Shown: positions 1 to 7,342 of the stretch, in pieces
Numbering within the stretch: the stretch's first letter is position 1
Layout of the letters: the number at the start of each line of letters is the position of its first letter
NCBI GenBank assembly: GCA_945862355.1
Contig: CAMAYR010000035.1
Coordinates: forward strand, 1-32,343
Reading direction: 5' to 3'
Source of the DNA: Devosia equisanguinis
GTDB taxonomy: Bacteria; Pseudomonadota; Alphaproteobacteria; Rhizobiales; Hyphomicrobiaceae
Length of the DNA: 32,343 nucleotides
The notes under the pieces: generated by a model
Seen by the model: the letters and a program-made list of their open reading frames with translations, nothing else
What the model was told of the DNA's origin: nothing
Databases searched by the model: none
Position numbers and translations under genes: made by a program

Positions 1-767
1 CGCCAGCGTCGCAGTGCCAGCCGCCGGGGCGTGTCGCCCCCGCGAAGTGCGAAGCCTGCGCGCTTTCGCCCTTCTGCCACCGGCCACCCCGATCCAGCCA
101 CTTGCAAAGCAGCCAGCCGAACGGTGCGCAAAGTCACCGATTCAGGTTCGATTCCTCGTGCGATGGATGTCCTGGGTTGTTGTACCTCGGACGATCGCAC
201 TCGAGCGCACCGCTGCCTGTCCGGATGATGCGCGGGTGTGGTTACGGTTTGCTTAGCGAGTGGCGCTTTCCCGTTCTCGATGTCGGCAAAGGCTCATGTT
301 GAATGACCAAGCCGTCCTGCCGCGGGCCTACGAGGTTATCCCCGTGGGGCGCGCGGGATCTAGTGTAGCTCATCTGACGATTGGTCCCCGCTCTCGGCGG
401 ATCGATCAGCCAAACGTCAAATACGGAAACTGCATTATAATCAGATTCTTGCTGGCGTTCCTGTTCCGATGTTCGCTTCCTCTTGAAGCACGGTTCAAAG
501 AAAATGTCGGAACCGGAACACCAGGCTGCCGGCGTCGAGAAATCTCCAGGGAGCCCGATCCAATGCGTGCAGCGGTGCATGGAAAAGTCTGTCGCCAGGC
601 AGGCGGTTGCGGAAGCTCAGCGCGCGGCGTGAGAGGCGGCAAGGCCTGGCCCAGGCGGGTCCTGACTGCCGCGCGGGCCTGCAGCGGCATCGCGATCGCC
701 ACACCGGTCAAGCCACACGGAGCGCGCAGGGCTGCTTCCATACTCAACGTAGTGAGAGAGTTCTACC
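1..767. other. Region without a convincing gene
   Basis: No reading frame here resembles a protein I recognise. The open frames are short, overlap on both strands and have unconvincing composition. The stretch around 410-445 is more AT-rich than the rest and contains a perfect TATAAT at 436-441, but no good -35 element lies about 17 nt upstream. This may be intergenic DNA or decayed sequence to the left of the TIR-like gene. Because the window starts here, a larger feature could continue out of view. Confidence 0.5.
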
Positions 768-1487
768 TTGGCCGTTAGGATGATCATGCGCCATGTTTCC
801 GCGCGGGGGCGTGGCGAACGGCTGACGCCGCCCAACGGCGACGTGTTCATCAACTGTCCGTTCGACGAGGACTACCTGCCCTGCTTCGAGGCGCTGCTGT
901 TCGCCGTCACCATCTCCGGCTACCGGGTGCGATGCGCGCTGGAGGAGGACGATGGCGGCGACATCCGGTTCGCGAAGCTCTGCCGGTTAATCGCCGATTG
1001 CGATCATACTATTCACGATCTGTCTCGGACACAGGCCAGCCAAAGCGGACTGCCGCGGTTCAACATGCCCTTCGAGTTGGGGCTCGCGATGGGAGCGCGG
1101 CAGTTCGGCACGGGGCGGCAACGGGGAAAGCGTGCCTGCATCATGGTTGCGGGGGCGTACGTGCTGCCGCGCTACATGTCGGATCTCGCTGGCAACGACC
1201 CCGCAGTCCACGGCGACGACCCGCATCGCCTGATCCGGGTTGTGCGCGATCATCTACATCATTCGCCCATTGGGCAGAGGCTGCCTGGCGCGGCGCACAT
1301 GATCGAGCTGTTCGAGCGCTTCCGGAAGGACCTTCCGTTTCTGGCCGGCCAAGCGCGACTAACGATGCCGGAGGCTCATGCGCGGCTCGGCTATCGCAAC
1401 TACATGGACCTCGTCCGGGCCTTCTGCGCCACAATGGCGGAGGTGGCCGGACGGTTCGGCGGGGGCGGGTCGCTCACCAGCTCATGA
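768..1487 (+). CDS. TIR / deoxyribosyltransferase-like stand-alone protein (hypothetical)
   Basis: A 239-residue protein with no signal peptide or membrane segment. Near residue 27 it has a beta-strand followed by NCPFDEDY, then an alpha/beta pattern, a conserved-looking HDLSR around residue 83, and FNMPFELGLAMGA around residue 100. An acidic residue in an FELG context after alternating strands and helices recalls nucleoside 2-deoxyribosyltransferases and TIR NAD-glycohydrolases, where a glutamate is catalytic. That link is inference from the motif layout; the family has no function I can name. A TTG start at 768 has a GAGAG stretch about 7 nt upstream; ATG at 780 or 786 are alternatives. Its 3' end overlaps the convergent permease gene by 14 bp. 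It could act alone as an immune effector or be a nucleotide-metabolism enzyme. Confidence 0.8.
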   Translation: MAVRMIMRHVSARGRGERLTPPNGDVFINCPFDEDYLPCFEALLFAVTISGYRVRCALEEDDGGDIRFAKLCRLIADCDHTIHDLSRTQASQSGLPRFNMPFELGLAMGARQFGTGRQRGKRACIMVAGAYVLPRYMSDLAGNDPAVHGDDPHRLIRVVRDHLHHSPIGQRLPGAAHMIELFERFRKDLPFLAGQARLTMPEAHARLGYRNYMDLVRAFCATMAEVAGRFGGGGSLTSS

Positions 1488-2223
1488 GGACGAGGGCCAC
1501 GCCGGTGACCAGGAGGAGTGCTGTGACGACGCGATCGAAGCGGCGGTCGTCGAGCCGGCGGTAGAGAGCGGAGCCGAGCCGGGCGCCAACTACGGTCGCG
1601 GGTATTGAAAGCGCCAGGGCGATCCCAAAGCCGGACGGGAGCAGGCCCGAGGCTGCGATCGAGCAGAATGCGGTGAGGAGAATCGAAAGGTTGAAGACCT
1701 GGTAAAGGGCTCGCTTCTGGTCGCGGGACCACGGCTTGAAGGTCGCCCAGGCGATCGGCAGCGGACCCGACAGACCCGCTAGGCCACCCATGACGCCACC
1801 GCCGAAGCCGATCGCCATGTCGGCGGCGCGGCCCTGCTCCGAGGACAGCCCGAGCGTGGCAAGGCGCTGGGCGGCGAATTGAAACACGCAGTAGACGATC
1901 AGCACGATGCCGACGCCGAGTTTGAACATGCGTATGTCGATCAGCGGCAGGGCGATCGTGCCGAGCGGCACTCCGGCCAGCCCCGGCAACACGAACCAGG
2001 ATATGCGACGCCATTCGATGTGACGCCAGACGAGGTGGAAGGTCTGCGCCTGGCTGATGACGCTCGAAGCGGTGGCCAAGGCCGCAACCAACGGGGGGCT
2101 GGCTACGAGCAGCCAAAGGGGTATAGCCGTCAGCGCCAAGCCGAAGCCGGTAAGGCCGCTGACGAACCCGCCCAATAGCGCGCCAGCGAGAAGCATCGCG
2201 ATCTCGAGCGTATCGAAGGTCAT
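1474..2223 (-). CDS. TauE/SafE (TSUP) family permease
   Basis: A 249-residue inner-membrane protein that fits the sulfite-exporter TauE/SafE family, which moves sulfur oxyanions or small organic anions. It begins with a glycine-rich hydrophobic helix (LLGGFVSGLTGFG, residues about 16-29). A second repeat of the same type lies in the middle (GFGGGVMGGLAGLSG, around residue 140), the two-repeat layout typical of the family. About seven to eight hydrophobic segments are visible and the length is normal. The substrate cannot be read from sequence. The gene is divergent from the heat-shock unit and overlaps the end of the TIR-like gene tail to tail. No strong ribosome binding site precedes the ATG. 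Confidence 0.88.
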   Translation of the reverse strand: MTFDTLEIAMLLAGALLGGFVSGLTGFGLALTAIPLWLLVASPPLVAALATASSVISQAQTFHLVWRHIEWRRISWFVLPGLAGVPLGTIALPLIDIRMFKLGVGIVLIVYCVFQFAAQRLATLGLSSEQGRAADMAIGFGGGVMGGLAGLSGPLPIAWATFKPWSRDQKRALYQVFNLSILLTAFCSIAASGLLPSGFGIALALSIPATVVGARLGSALYRRLDDRRFDRVVTALLLVTGVALVLMSW

Positions 2224-2288
2224 GAGGGCGATCGCGGCTGACTGAGCTGGCTCGATGTGGCGCCGCGGCTACAACCGTTGCGCGGCGG

Positions 2289-2316
2289 CTTGAATGCGGT
2301 TCGGCAGGAACCATAT
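2289..2316 (+). promoter_or_regulatory. Putative sigma32 (RpoH) promoter of the Hsp20 gene
   Basis: CTTGAA at 2289-2294, preceded by GG, is followed after 14 nt by AACCATAT at 2309-2316. This matches the heat-shock sigma factor layout (CTTGAA, 13-15 nt, CCCCAT-type -10) in both sequence and spacing. It sits about 110 nt upstream of a small heat-shock protein start, leaving a leader of roughly 100 nt. The match is by eye; no score was computed. Confidence 0.5.
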
Positions 2317-2397
2317 TACGCGTAGGCGGCTCGTTGCCCGGTTCGGGGTCGTGTCGCCAGTCGGATGCCCATCGGGGTCCGAGGAGCATGTTGGTCA

Positions 2398-2418
2398 GGT
2401 CGCTTCCAGGAGAGGGCC
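2398..2418 (+). promoter_or_regulatory. ROSE-like RNA thermometer hairpin at the Hsp20 ribosome binding site
   Basis: The last part of the Hsp20 leader can fold so that GGTC (2398-2401) pairs with GGCC (2415-2418), including a G-U pair. A single G at 2402 bulges out, and CTT (2403-2405) pairs with GAG (2412-2414), leaving a 6-nt loop. This puts most of the AGGAGAGGG ribosome binding site in the stem or loop. It contains the UCGCU pentamer with the bulged G that is the hallmark of ROSE thermometers, which control small heat-shock genes in rhizobia. Family knowledge supports the idea; the fold was drawn by hand. Confidence 0.42.
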
Positions 2419-2424
2419 TCGAAT

Positions 2425-2862
2425 ATGGCACGGATGTCACTTCTGTCGAGCCCCCTGCTTCTCGGGTTCGACGAGATCGAGCGGCTCGTCGACCGCTTCG
2501 GCAAGAGCGCGGGCGAAGGCTACCCGCCCTACAACATCGAACGCCTAAAGGCGACGGATCAGGGTGTCGAGACCCTGCGGATCACACTGGCGGTTGCCGG
2601 CTTCACGCGCGAGCAGCTCGAGATCACGCTCGAGGACAAACAGTTGATGATCCGCGGCAGGCAGGCCGACGATGACGACAGAGAGTATCTCTATCGGGGC
2701 ATCGCGGCGCGGCAGTTCCAAAGGACGTTCGTGCTCGCGGCCGGTATCGAGGTGAGTTCGGCGGATCTGCACAACGGTCTCCTGATGATCGATCTCGTTC
2801 GGCACGAGCCTGAGCGAATGGTGCGAACGATCGCGATAGGCGGCAGCAAGCCAGCGCCGTGA
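2425..2862 (+). CDS. Small heat-shock protein, Hsp20/alpha-crystallin family
   Basis: A 145-residue ATP-independent chaperone that holds unfolding proteins in the cytoplasm. The N-terminus (SPLLLGFDEIERLVDRF) is the classical start of proteobacterial IbpA/HspH-type proteins. An alpha-crystallin domain follows from about residue 35, with the strand TLRITLAVAGFTREQLEITL and the usual YRGIAARQFQRTFVLA stretch. The C-terminal tail is short (GGSKPAP), with no clear I-x-I beyond it. The start at 2425 was chosen because AGGAGAGGG lies just upstream; a frame open from 2365 would add 20 atypical residues. It is followed by the DUF1150 gene. A heat-shock promoter and a thermometer-like hairpin precede it. 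Confidence 0.95.
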   Translation: MARMSLLSSPLLLGFDEIERLVDRFGKSAGEGYPPYNIERLKATDQGVETLRITLAVAGFTREQLEITLEDKQLMIRGRQADDDDREYLYRGIAARQFQRTFVLAAGIEVSSADLHNGLLMIDLVRHEPERMVRTIAIGGSKPAP

Positions 2863-3006
2863 GCGTTAAGCCGGCATTTGCCGGATCGAAAAAAAAACAT
2901 CAGTTGGGGCCAAACTGTCTCACTAGAATCGGCGTATACTGGTCAGGTACGCGGAGTGAACACGCAGATTGGCATGGCAGCCCACTTCCCGAAGAGGAGT
3001 TGCGTC

Positions 3007-3303
3007 ATGAAGGAATCCAGGCGTAGCAGTCAGAAGGGCAAGCGGCAGTCGCCGTCAGCTCTGGAAGCCGTGATGAGCGAGCGAGAACTCGCGGCGCTCG
3101 GTGGTGGCAAGCTCGCGTACATCAGAGTGTTGTCGTCGGACGAGGCGAAGCAGATGTATCCGTCCATCGACGATTTGCCTTCGGGCATCACGCTGTTCGC
3201 GCTGCAGGCGGCGGATGGAACACCGATCGCGCTGACCGACTCGTTGCAGGCGGCGATGGGACATGCCATCGGCGACGAGCTCGAGATCGCCAGTCTAAAC
3301 TGA
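3007..3303 (+). CDS. DUF1150 family protein
   Basis: A 98-residue protein of the DUF1150 family, whose function is unknown. It opens with a basic stretch (MKESRRSSQKGKRQ). The conserved core follows: ERELAALGGGKLAYIRVLSSDEA, then FALQAADGTPIALTDS near the C-terminus. The ATG at 3007 has GAGGAG 7 nt upstream; an open frame from 2878 gives an implausible extension. The gene lies 144 bp downstream of the Hsp20 gene on the same strand, a pairing common in Hyphomicrobiales and suggestive of a shared stress role. A TATACT at 2935-2940 could serve as its own -10 element but lacks a good -35. A strong terminator follows. Confidence 0.9.
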   Translation: MKESRRSSQKGKRQSPSALEAVMSERELAALGGGKLAYIRVLSSDEAKQMYPSIDDLPSGITLFALQAADGTPIALTDSLQAAMGHAIGDELEIASLN

Positions 3304-3341
3304 GAACGCGCCGGGGCGGCGCTGTTTATCGGAATACGTGA

Positions 3342-3371
3342 GGGGCGGTGCCGAGAGGTGCTGCCCCTTTT
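3342..3371 (+). terminator. Rho-independent terminator after DUF1150 gene
   Basis: Arms at 3342-3352 and 3357-3367 form an 11-bp GC-rich stem (three G-U pairs) with a GAGA tetraloop, followed directly by TTTT. It lies 38 nt after the DUF1150 stop codon and before the convergent TRAP genes. Confidence 0.75.
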
Positions 3372-3450
3372 CGCGTCCCCGACTTTGCGTGCCCTTCTTT
3401 GCGGTTCTCATTGCATCGTGGCGGAATCCCTGGAAATCGGGGAGGGGGTT

Positions 3451-4941
3451 CTATTTCCGCAGGGGGTCGAGGAAGGGTGGCGGCGGTGTCGTCGGGAAAC
3501 TCGGCGCGGGGGAACCAAAGGGGCTGCCACCGGGGGCGCCGAACGGTGAGCCTCCAAACGTCGGGGGAGGGGCAACCTGGACCTCCACCTTGGAGCCGTC
3601 GATCTTCCGCGTATCGAGGAAATACGTCACTGACTGCGGCCAGAAGATCAGTATCGCGCAGAGCACGAGCTGGAGGAAAAGCCAGGGGACCGCGCCCCAG
3701 TAGATGTCTGACGTTTTCACCTCCTTGGGTGCGATCCCGCGCAAATAGAACAGCGCGAAGCCGAACGGGGGGTGCATGAAGCTCGTCTGCATGTTGGCGC
3801 CCAGCAGCACGCCGAACCAGATCAGGTCGATACCCAGTTTCTCCGCTGTCGGCACCAGCAGGGGAATGATGATGAACGCTATCTCGAAGAAGTCGAGGAA
3901 GAAGGCCAGTAGGAACACGAACAGATTGACGAAGATCAGGAAGCCGACCTGACCGCCGGGCAGCGACGTCAGGAATCCCTCGATCCACTCCTTTCCGCCA
4001 ACACCCTGAAATACCAGGCTGAATACTCGCGCGCCGATCAGGATGAAGACCACCATGGAGGTGATCCGCATCGTGGTTTCCATGCCCTGCCACATCACCG
4101 GCCAGGTGAGACGACGATTGGCGGCGGCCAGCGCGATGGCGCCCACGACACCCATCGCGCCAGCCTCGGTCGGCGTGGCAAGACCCATGAAGATCGTGCC
4201 CAGGACCAGAAATATCAGCGCGAGCGAAGGCACCATCGCCCGCGTACACTTCCAGAACAGGGGCCAGCCGCGCAGCGTGCGGGCTTCGGGTGGTAGTGCG
4301 GGGACGGCGTCCGGCCAGATGCGACTGACGATCCAGACCCAGAAGCAGAACAGGGTGATCTGGATGAGGCTCGGGCCAATGGCGCCAAGGTACATGTCGC
4401 CGACGGGCTTGCCGAGCTGGTCGGCAAGCACGACCAGGACGAGAGACGGGGGGATGAGCTGGGTGACGGTGCCGGAGGCGGCGATGACGCCGGTGGCGTG
4501 CCTGATCGAGTAGCCGTACTTCATCATCACCGGCAGGGCGATGAGACCCATCGCGATAACGGAGGCGGCCACCGTGCCGGTTATGGCGCCCAGGATCGCC
4601 CCGACGACGACGACCGCATAGGAAAGCCCACCCTTGAGGCCGCCGAACAATTGGCCAAAGCCTTCCAGAAGATCCTCGGCCAGGCCCGCGCGCTCGAGGA
4701 TTGCGCCCATCAACGTGAAGAAGGGGATGGCCAGCAGCAGGTCGTTCGATATGACCGCATAGAGCTGATAGGTCAGATTGCCCAGGAAGTCCGAGCTGAT
4801 CAGGCCGAGCTCGATACCCGCCACGCCGAAGAACAGGCCGATCGCGGCGAGCGAGAACGCTGCGGGGTAGCCGATCGCCATGCCGGCGATGAGGCCGAGA
4901 AACATCAGCGGCGCCAGATTGTGGGCGAGTAACTCCCTCAT
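3451..4941 (-). CDS. dctM: TRAP transporter large permease (DctM)
   Basis: A 496-residue integral membrane protein, the ion-coupled permease of a TRAP uptake system. Hydrophobic helices run almost throughout. The family pattern is clear: FLGLIAGMAIGYPAAFSLA at the N-terminus, AILERAGLAEDLLEGFGQLFGGLKGGLSYA near residue 80, and GATPTEAG-like GLATPTEAGAMG around residue 255. After about residue 450 there is a Pro/Gly-rich tail containing repeated SPFG units, not usual for DctM, which makes the protein longer than the common 425-450 residues. The start codon overlaps the DctQ stop by 4 bp (ATGA). No DctP solute receptor lies next to the pair, so the substrate is unknown. Confidence 0.95.
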   Translation of the reverse strand: MRELLAHNLAPLMFLGLIAGMAIGYPAAFSLAAIGLFFGVAGIELGLISSDFLGNLTYQLYAVISNDLLLAIPFFTLMGAILERAGLAEDLLEGFGQLFGGLKGGLSYAVVVVGAILGAITGTVAASVIAMGLIALPVMMKYGYSIRHATGVIAASGTVTQLIPPSLVLVVLADQLGKPVGDMYLGAIGPSLIQITLFCFWVWIVSRIWPDAVPALPPEARTLRGWPLFWKCTRAMVPSLALIFLVLGTIFMGLATPTEAGAMGVVGAIALAAANRRLTWPVMWQGMETTMRITSMVVFILIGARVFSLVFQGVGGKEWIEGFLTSLPGGQVGFLIFVNLFVFLLAFFLDFFEIAFIIIPLLVPTAEKLGIDLIWFGVLLGANMQTSFMHPPFGFALFYLRGIAPKEVKTSDIYWGAVPWLFLQLVLCAILIFWPQSVTYFLDTRKIDGSKVEVQVAPPPTFGGSPFGAPGGSPFGSPAPSFPTTPPPPFLDPLRK

Positions 4942-5546
4942 TGCAGGGGCTTCTCGTAGGCGTGCTCACGGACATAGTCGGTCGTGAGGGCGGCAATGCA
5001 CTTGATGATCTCGGATATGCCCTGCAGCAGAACGAAGAAGAAGCCGGCGGGGAGGAGCAGCTTCACCGGCCAGCGAGGGAGACCGCCGGCGTTGGTCGAC
5101 ATCTCGCTGCTTTGCCAGGATTCCAGGAACCACGGCCAGGTGAACCAGATCAGCACGAGGCACATCGGCACGAGGCAGAAGATGGCTCCCAGCAGGTCGA
5201 TCCAGGTGCGGGTTCGCTCGGTGACCCAGCCGTAGAACAGGTCGACCCGAACGTGCTCGTTCATTCTGAGCGTATGACCGGCGCCGAGAAGCACAATGGC
5301 GCCGAACATGTACCACTGGGCCTCGAGGAAGCTGTTCGAGTTGTTGCCGTACCACCGCAGAAGGTATTGCAAGGCCGGGTAGGCGCGGCCTTCGTCGGTC
5401 AGGCGGACGATGGCGCCGATCGAGTATCGGAATGCAGCGTTGAAGGCGCAGACCAGAGCTGCGATCAACACCAGCCAAACCGCGAGCCTGCCCATCGCTC
5501 TGTTCATGCGGTCGATAAAGCCGCTGACAGACAGCAGGCTCTGCAT
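4938..5546 (-). CDS. dctQ: TRAP transporter small permease (DctQ)
   Basis: A 202-residue protein with four hydrophobic segments, partner of the large TRAP permease. The first segment follows DRMNRAMGRLAVWLVLIAAL, and a segment with the family signature E-x-QWYMF appears near residue 80, followed by NEHVRVDLFYG. This longer DctQ type is often annotated as the mannitol/chloroaromatic-compound TRAP subfamily; real substrates are rarely known. The start at 5546 was preferred because AGGGGG lies just upstream and the preceding 58 codons of the open frame look like non-coding sequence. It overlaps the dctM start by 4 bp, indicating translational coupling. Confidence 0.93.
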   Translation of the reverse strand: MQSLLSVSGFIDRMNRAMGRLAVWLVLIAALVCAFNAAFRYSIGAIVRLTDEGRAYPALQYLLRWYGNNSNSFLEAQWYMFGAIVLLGAGHTLRMNEHVRVDLFYGWVTERTRTWIDLLGAIFCLVPMCLVLIWFTWPWFLESWQSSEMSTNAGGLPRWPVKLLLPAGFFFVLLQGISEIIKCIAALTTDYVREHAYEKPLQ

Positions 5547-5755
5547 GCTCGGCCCCCTATGCCATGCCCTCGCTCGCTTATGCCGGGCTAAGGCGCGGCG
5601 CACCTGCAGGTGCGTTGCGAATTGACCTTGCGGCCCGGTCCACCATATGTCCATGAGCGAATTTTCGGCGTCAAGGCGGCATTCGACACTTCGCGTGCTC
5701 TGCCTGCGCCAGTGCGCCATCCCTCACTCTCACCTCGATCGAGGTCTTCCTTCCC

Positions 5756-7336
5756 ATGCTAGTCAATCAAGAGCAGATCATCGCCACGCTGAAGCGGATC
5801 CGAGGCCCAGAGCTGCAAGGCAACATCGTCGATCTGGGGCTGATTTCCGAGATCGTCGTGCGCGATGGACGGGTTTCGTTCTCCATCACGGTGCCGGCGG
5901 ACCGGGCCGGGGAGCTCGAACCATTGCGGCAGGCAGCTCAGCAGGTGGTGTCCGAGCTTCCCGGCGTGGAGAGCGCGACAGTGGTTCTCACTGCGGACAG
6001 CGCCGGAGGGCGATCGGCAGCGGGTTCCGCGCCGTCGCGGGCAGAGAGCCCCCGGGTGGCGGCTGCTCGTGCGGCCGGGGCTGCGCCGTCGCGTCCGGCA
6101 GCGCCAGCAGCGCCAGCAGCGCAGGTGCACAGCCATTCGCATGGGCATACGCACGGTCATGCACCGGGGGCAGCGGGCGCAGCCCCCGGTGGCGCGCGCA
6201 AGAGCGGGGCAATGCCCGGCGTGAAGCATGTCGTCGCCGTGGCTTCGGGCAAAGGCGGCGTCGGCAAGTCGACCGTGGCGGTGAACCTTGCCCTGGCATT
6301 CAAGGCGATGGGGCTAAAGACGGGCATTCTCGATGCGGACATCTATGGCCCGTCGCAGCCGAAGCTGCTCGGGATCAAGGGTAAGCCGAGGGTCGACGAG
6401 AAGAACAAGCTGCATCCGTCGGAGGCCTACGGTATCAAGGCGATGTCGATGGGCCTCATCGTCGACGAGGCTACGCCGGTCGTATGGCGCGGGCCGATGG
6501 TGATCCAGGCGCTCAACCAGATGCTGCGCGAGGTGGCTTGGGCCGACGACGGCGATCTCGATGTGCTGGTGATCGACATGCCGCCGGGCACGGGCGACAT
6601 CCAGCTCTCGATTGCGCAGCAGGTGCCGATGTCGGGTGCCATCATCGTGTGCACGCCGCAGGATCTCGCGCTGATCGACGCGCGAAAGGGGCTCGCGATG
6701 TTCCAGAAGGTCGACGTGCCGGTGCTCGGAATCGTCGAGAACATGAGCTACTTCATGTGCCCGAAGTGCGGTGAGCGCTCTGAGATATTCGGGCACGGCG
6801 GCGCGGAGCACGAGGCGGAGCGGCTCAGCTTGCCATTCCTCGGCGCCATTCCATTGCACATCGAGATCCGCGAGTTGTCGGATACCGGCAAACCGGTGGT
6901 GGCGACGCATCCCGACGGGCCCAACGCGATGGCCTTCCGCGCGATCGCGGAGGCGGCATGGGCTGGGGTGCTGGCGGGCAAGGGCGTGGGCGAGCCACCG
7001 AAGCTCGAGCTGGGAAGCGACAAATCGTTCCTCAAGGTGTCGTTTGCGGGTGGGCCGAGCTACGAACTTTCCGCCGAGATGCTGCGCGTCATGAGCCCGT
7101 CGGCAGAGGTGCAAGGGCACAGTCCGAGCCAGCGCGTGACGGTAGGCCGAAAGCGCAACGTCAAGATCAAGGACCTTCGCCCGGTCGGGAACTACGCGGT
7201 TCGTATTGCATTCGACGACGGCCACGATACGGGGCTGTTCTCGTGGACGTATCTGGAGGAGCTCGGTCGCGAGAAGGATGCGCGCTGGGCTCAGTATCTT
7301 GCGGAGCTGAAGGCCAAGGGCCTGTCGAGGGAGTAG
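5756..7336 (+). CDS. mrp: Mrp/ApbC-type Fe-S cluster carrier, HCF101-like three-domain form
   Basis: A 526-residue cytosolic P-loop ATPase that carries 4Fe-4S clusters to apoproteins. Residues 1-80 form a MIP18/DUF59 domain. Residues 85-150 are an Ala/Pro-rich linker with an HSHSHGHTHGH run at 125-135. The Mrp NTPase follows, with the deviant Walker A GKGGVGKST (165-173), DMPPGTGD near 274 and the cluster-binding CPKC at 335-338. From about residue 415 to the end there is a DUF971 domain. MIP18-Mrp-DUF971 is the architecture of plant chloroplast HCF101; many bacterial ApbC proteins lack DUF971. A GAGG lies 11 nt before the start. The gene is divergent from the TRAP pair and 6 bp upstream of the Old Yellow Enzyme gene. 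Confidence 0.95.
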   Translation: MLVNQEQIIATLKRIRGPELQGNIVDLGLISEIVVRDGRVSFSITVPADRAGELEPLRQAAQQVVSELPGVESATVVLTADSAGGRSAAGSAPSRAESPRVAAARAAGAAPSRPAAPAAPAAQVHSHSHGHTHGHAPGAAGAAPGGARKSGAMPGVKHVVAVASGKGGVGKSTVAVNLALAFKAMGLKTGILDADIYGPSQPKLLGIKGKPRVDEKNKLHPSEAYGIKAMSMGLIVDEATPVVWRGPMVIQALNQMLREVAWADDGDLDVLVIDMPPGTGDIQLSIAQQVPMSGAIIVCTPQDLALIDARKGLAMFQKVDVPVLGIVENMSYFMCPKCGERSEIFGHGGAEHEAERLSLPFLGAIPLHIEIRELSDTGKPVVATHPDGPNAMAFRAIAEAAWAGVLAGKGVGEPPKLELGSDKSFLKVSFAGGPSYELSAEMLRVMSPSAEVQGHSPSQRVTVGRKRNVKIKDLRPVGNYAVRIAFDDGHDTGLFSWTYLEELGREKDARWAQYLAELKAKGLSRE

Positions 7337-7342
7337 TGGTGC

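Noticed and set aside
100-165. tRNA-like T-loop text (GGTTCGATTCC) and a TTGCAAAG segment
   Set aside because: Only about three base pairs of a T stem form, no acceptor stem or CCA can be paired, and no D arm is present. Taken as chance.
260-778. 172-codon plus-strand open frame
   Set aside because: Composition is not protein-like, there are no recognisable motifs and no good ribosome binding site, and another frame is open on the opposite strand.
2365-2424. Earlier start of the Hsp20 frame
   Set aside because: The extra 20 residues are atypical and would place the start inside the leader, upstream of the clear AGGAGAGGG site and the thermometer-like hairpin.
2871-2893. CCGGC-ATTT-GCCGG hairpin followed by a run of A after Hsp20
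   Set aside because: A run of A on the coding strand does not make a U tract in the RNA, so it is not an intrinsic terminator for Hsp20.
3326-4996. 556-codon minus-strand frame over dctM
   Set aside because: Arg/Pro/His-rich shadow of the GC-rich dctM gene in another frame, with no membrane segments or motifs.
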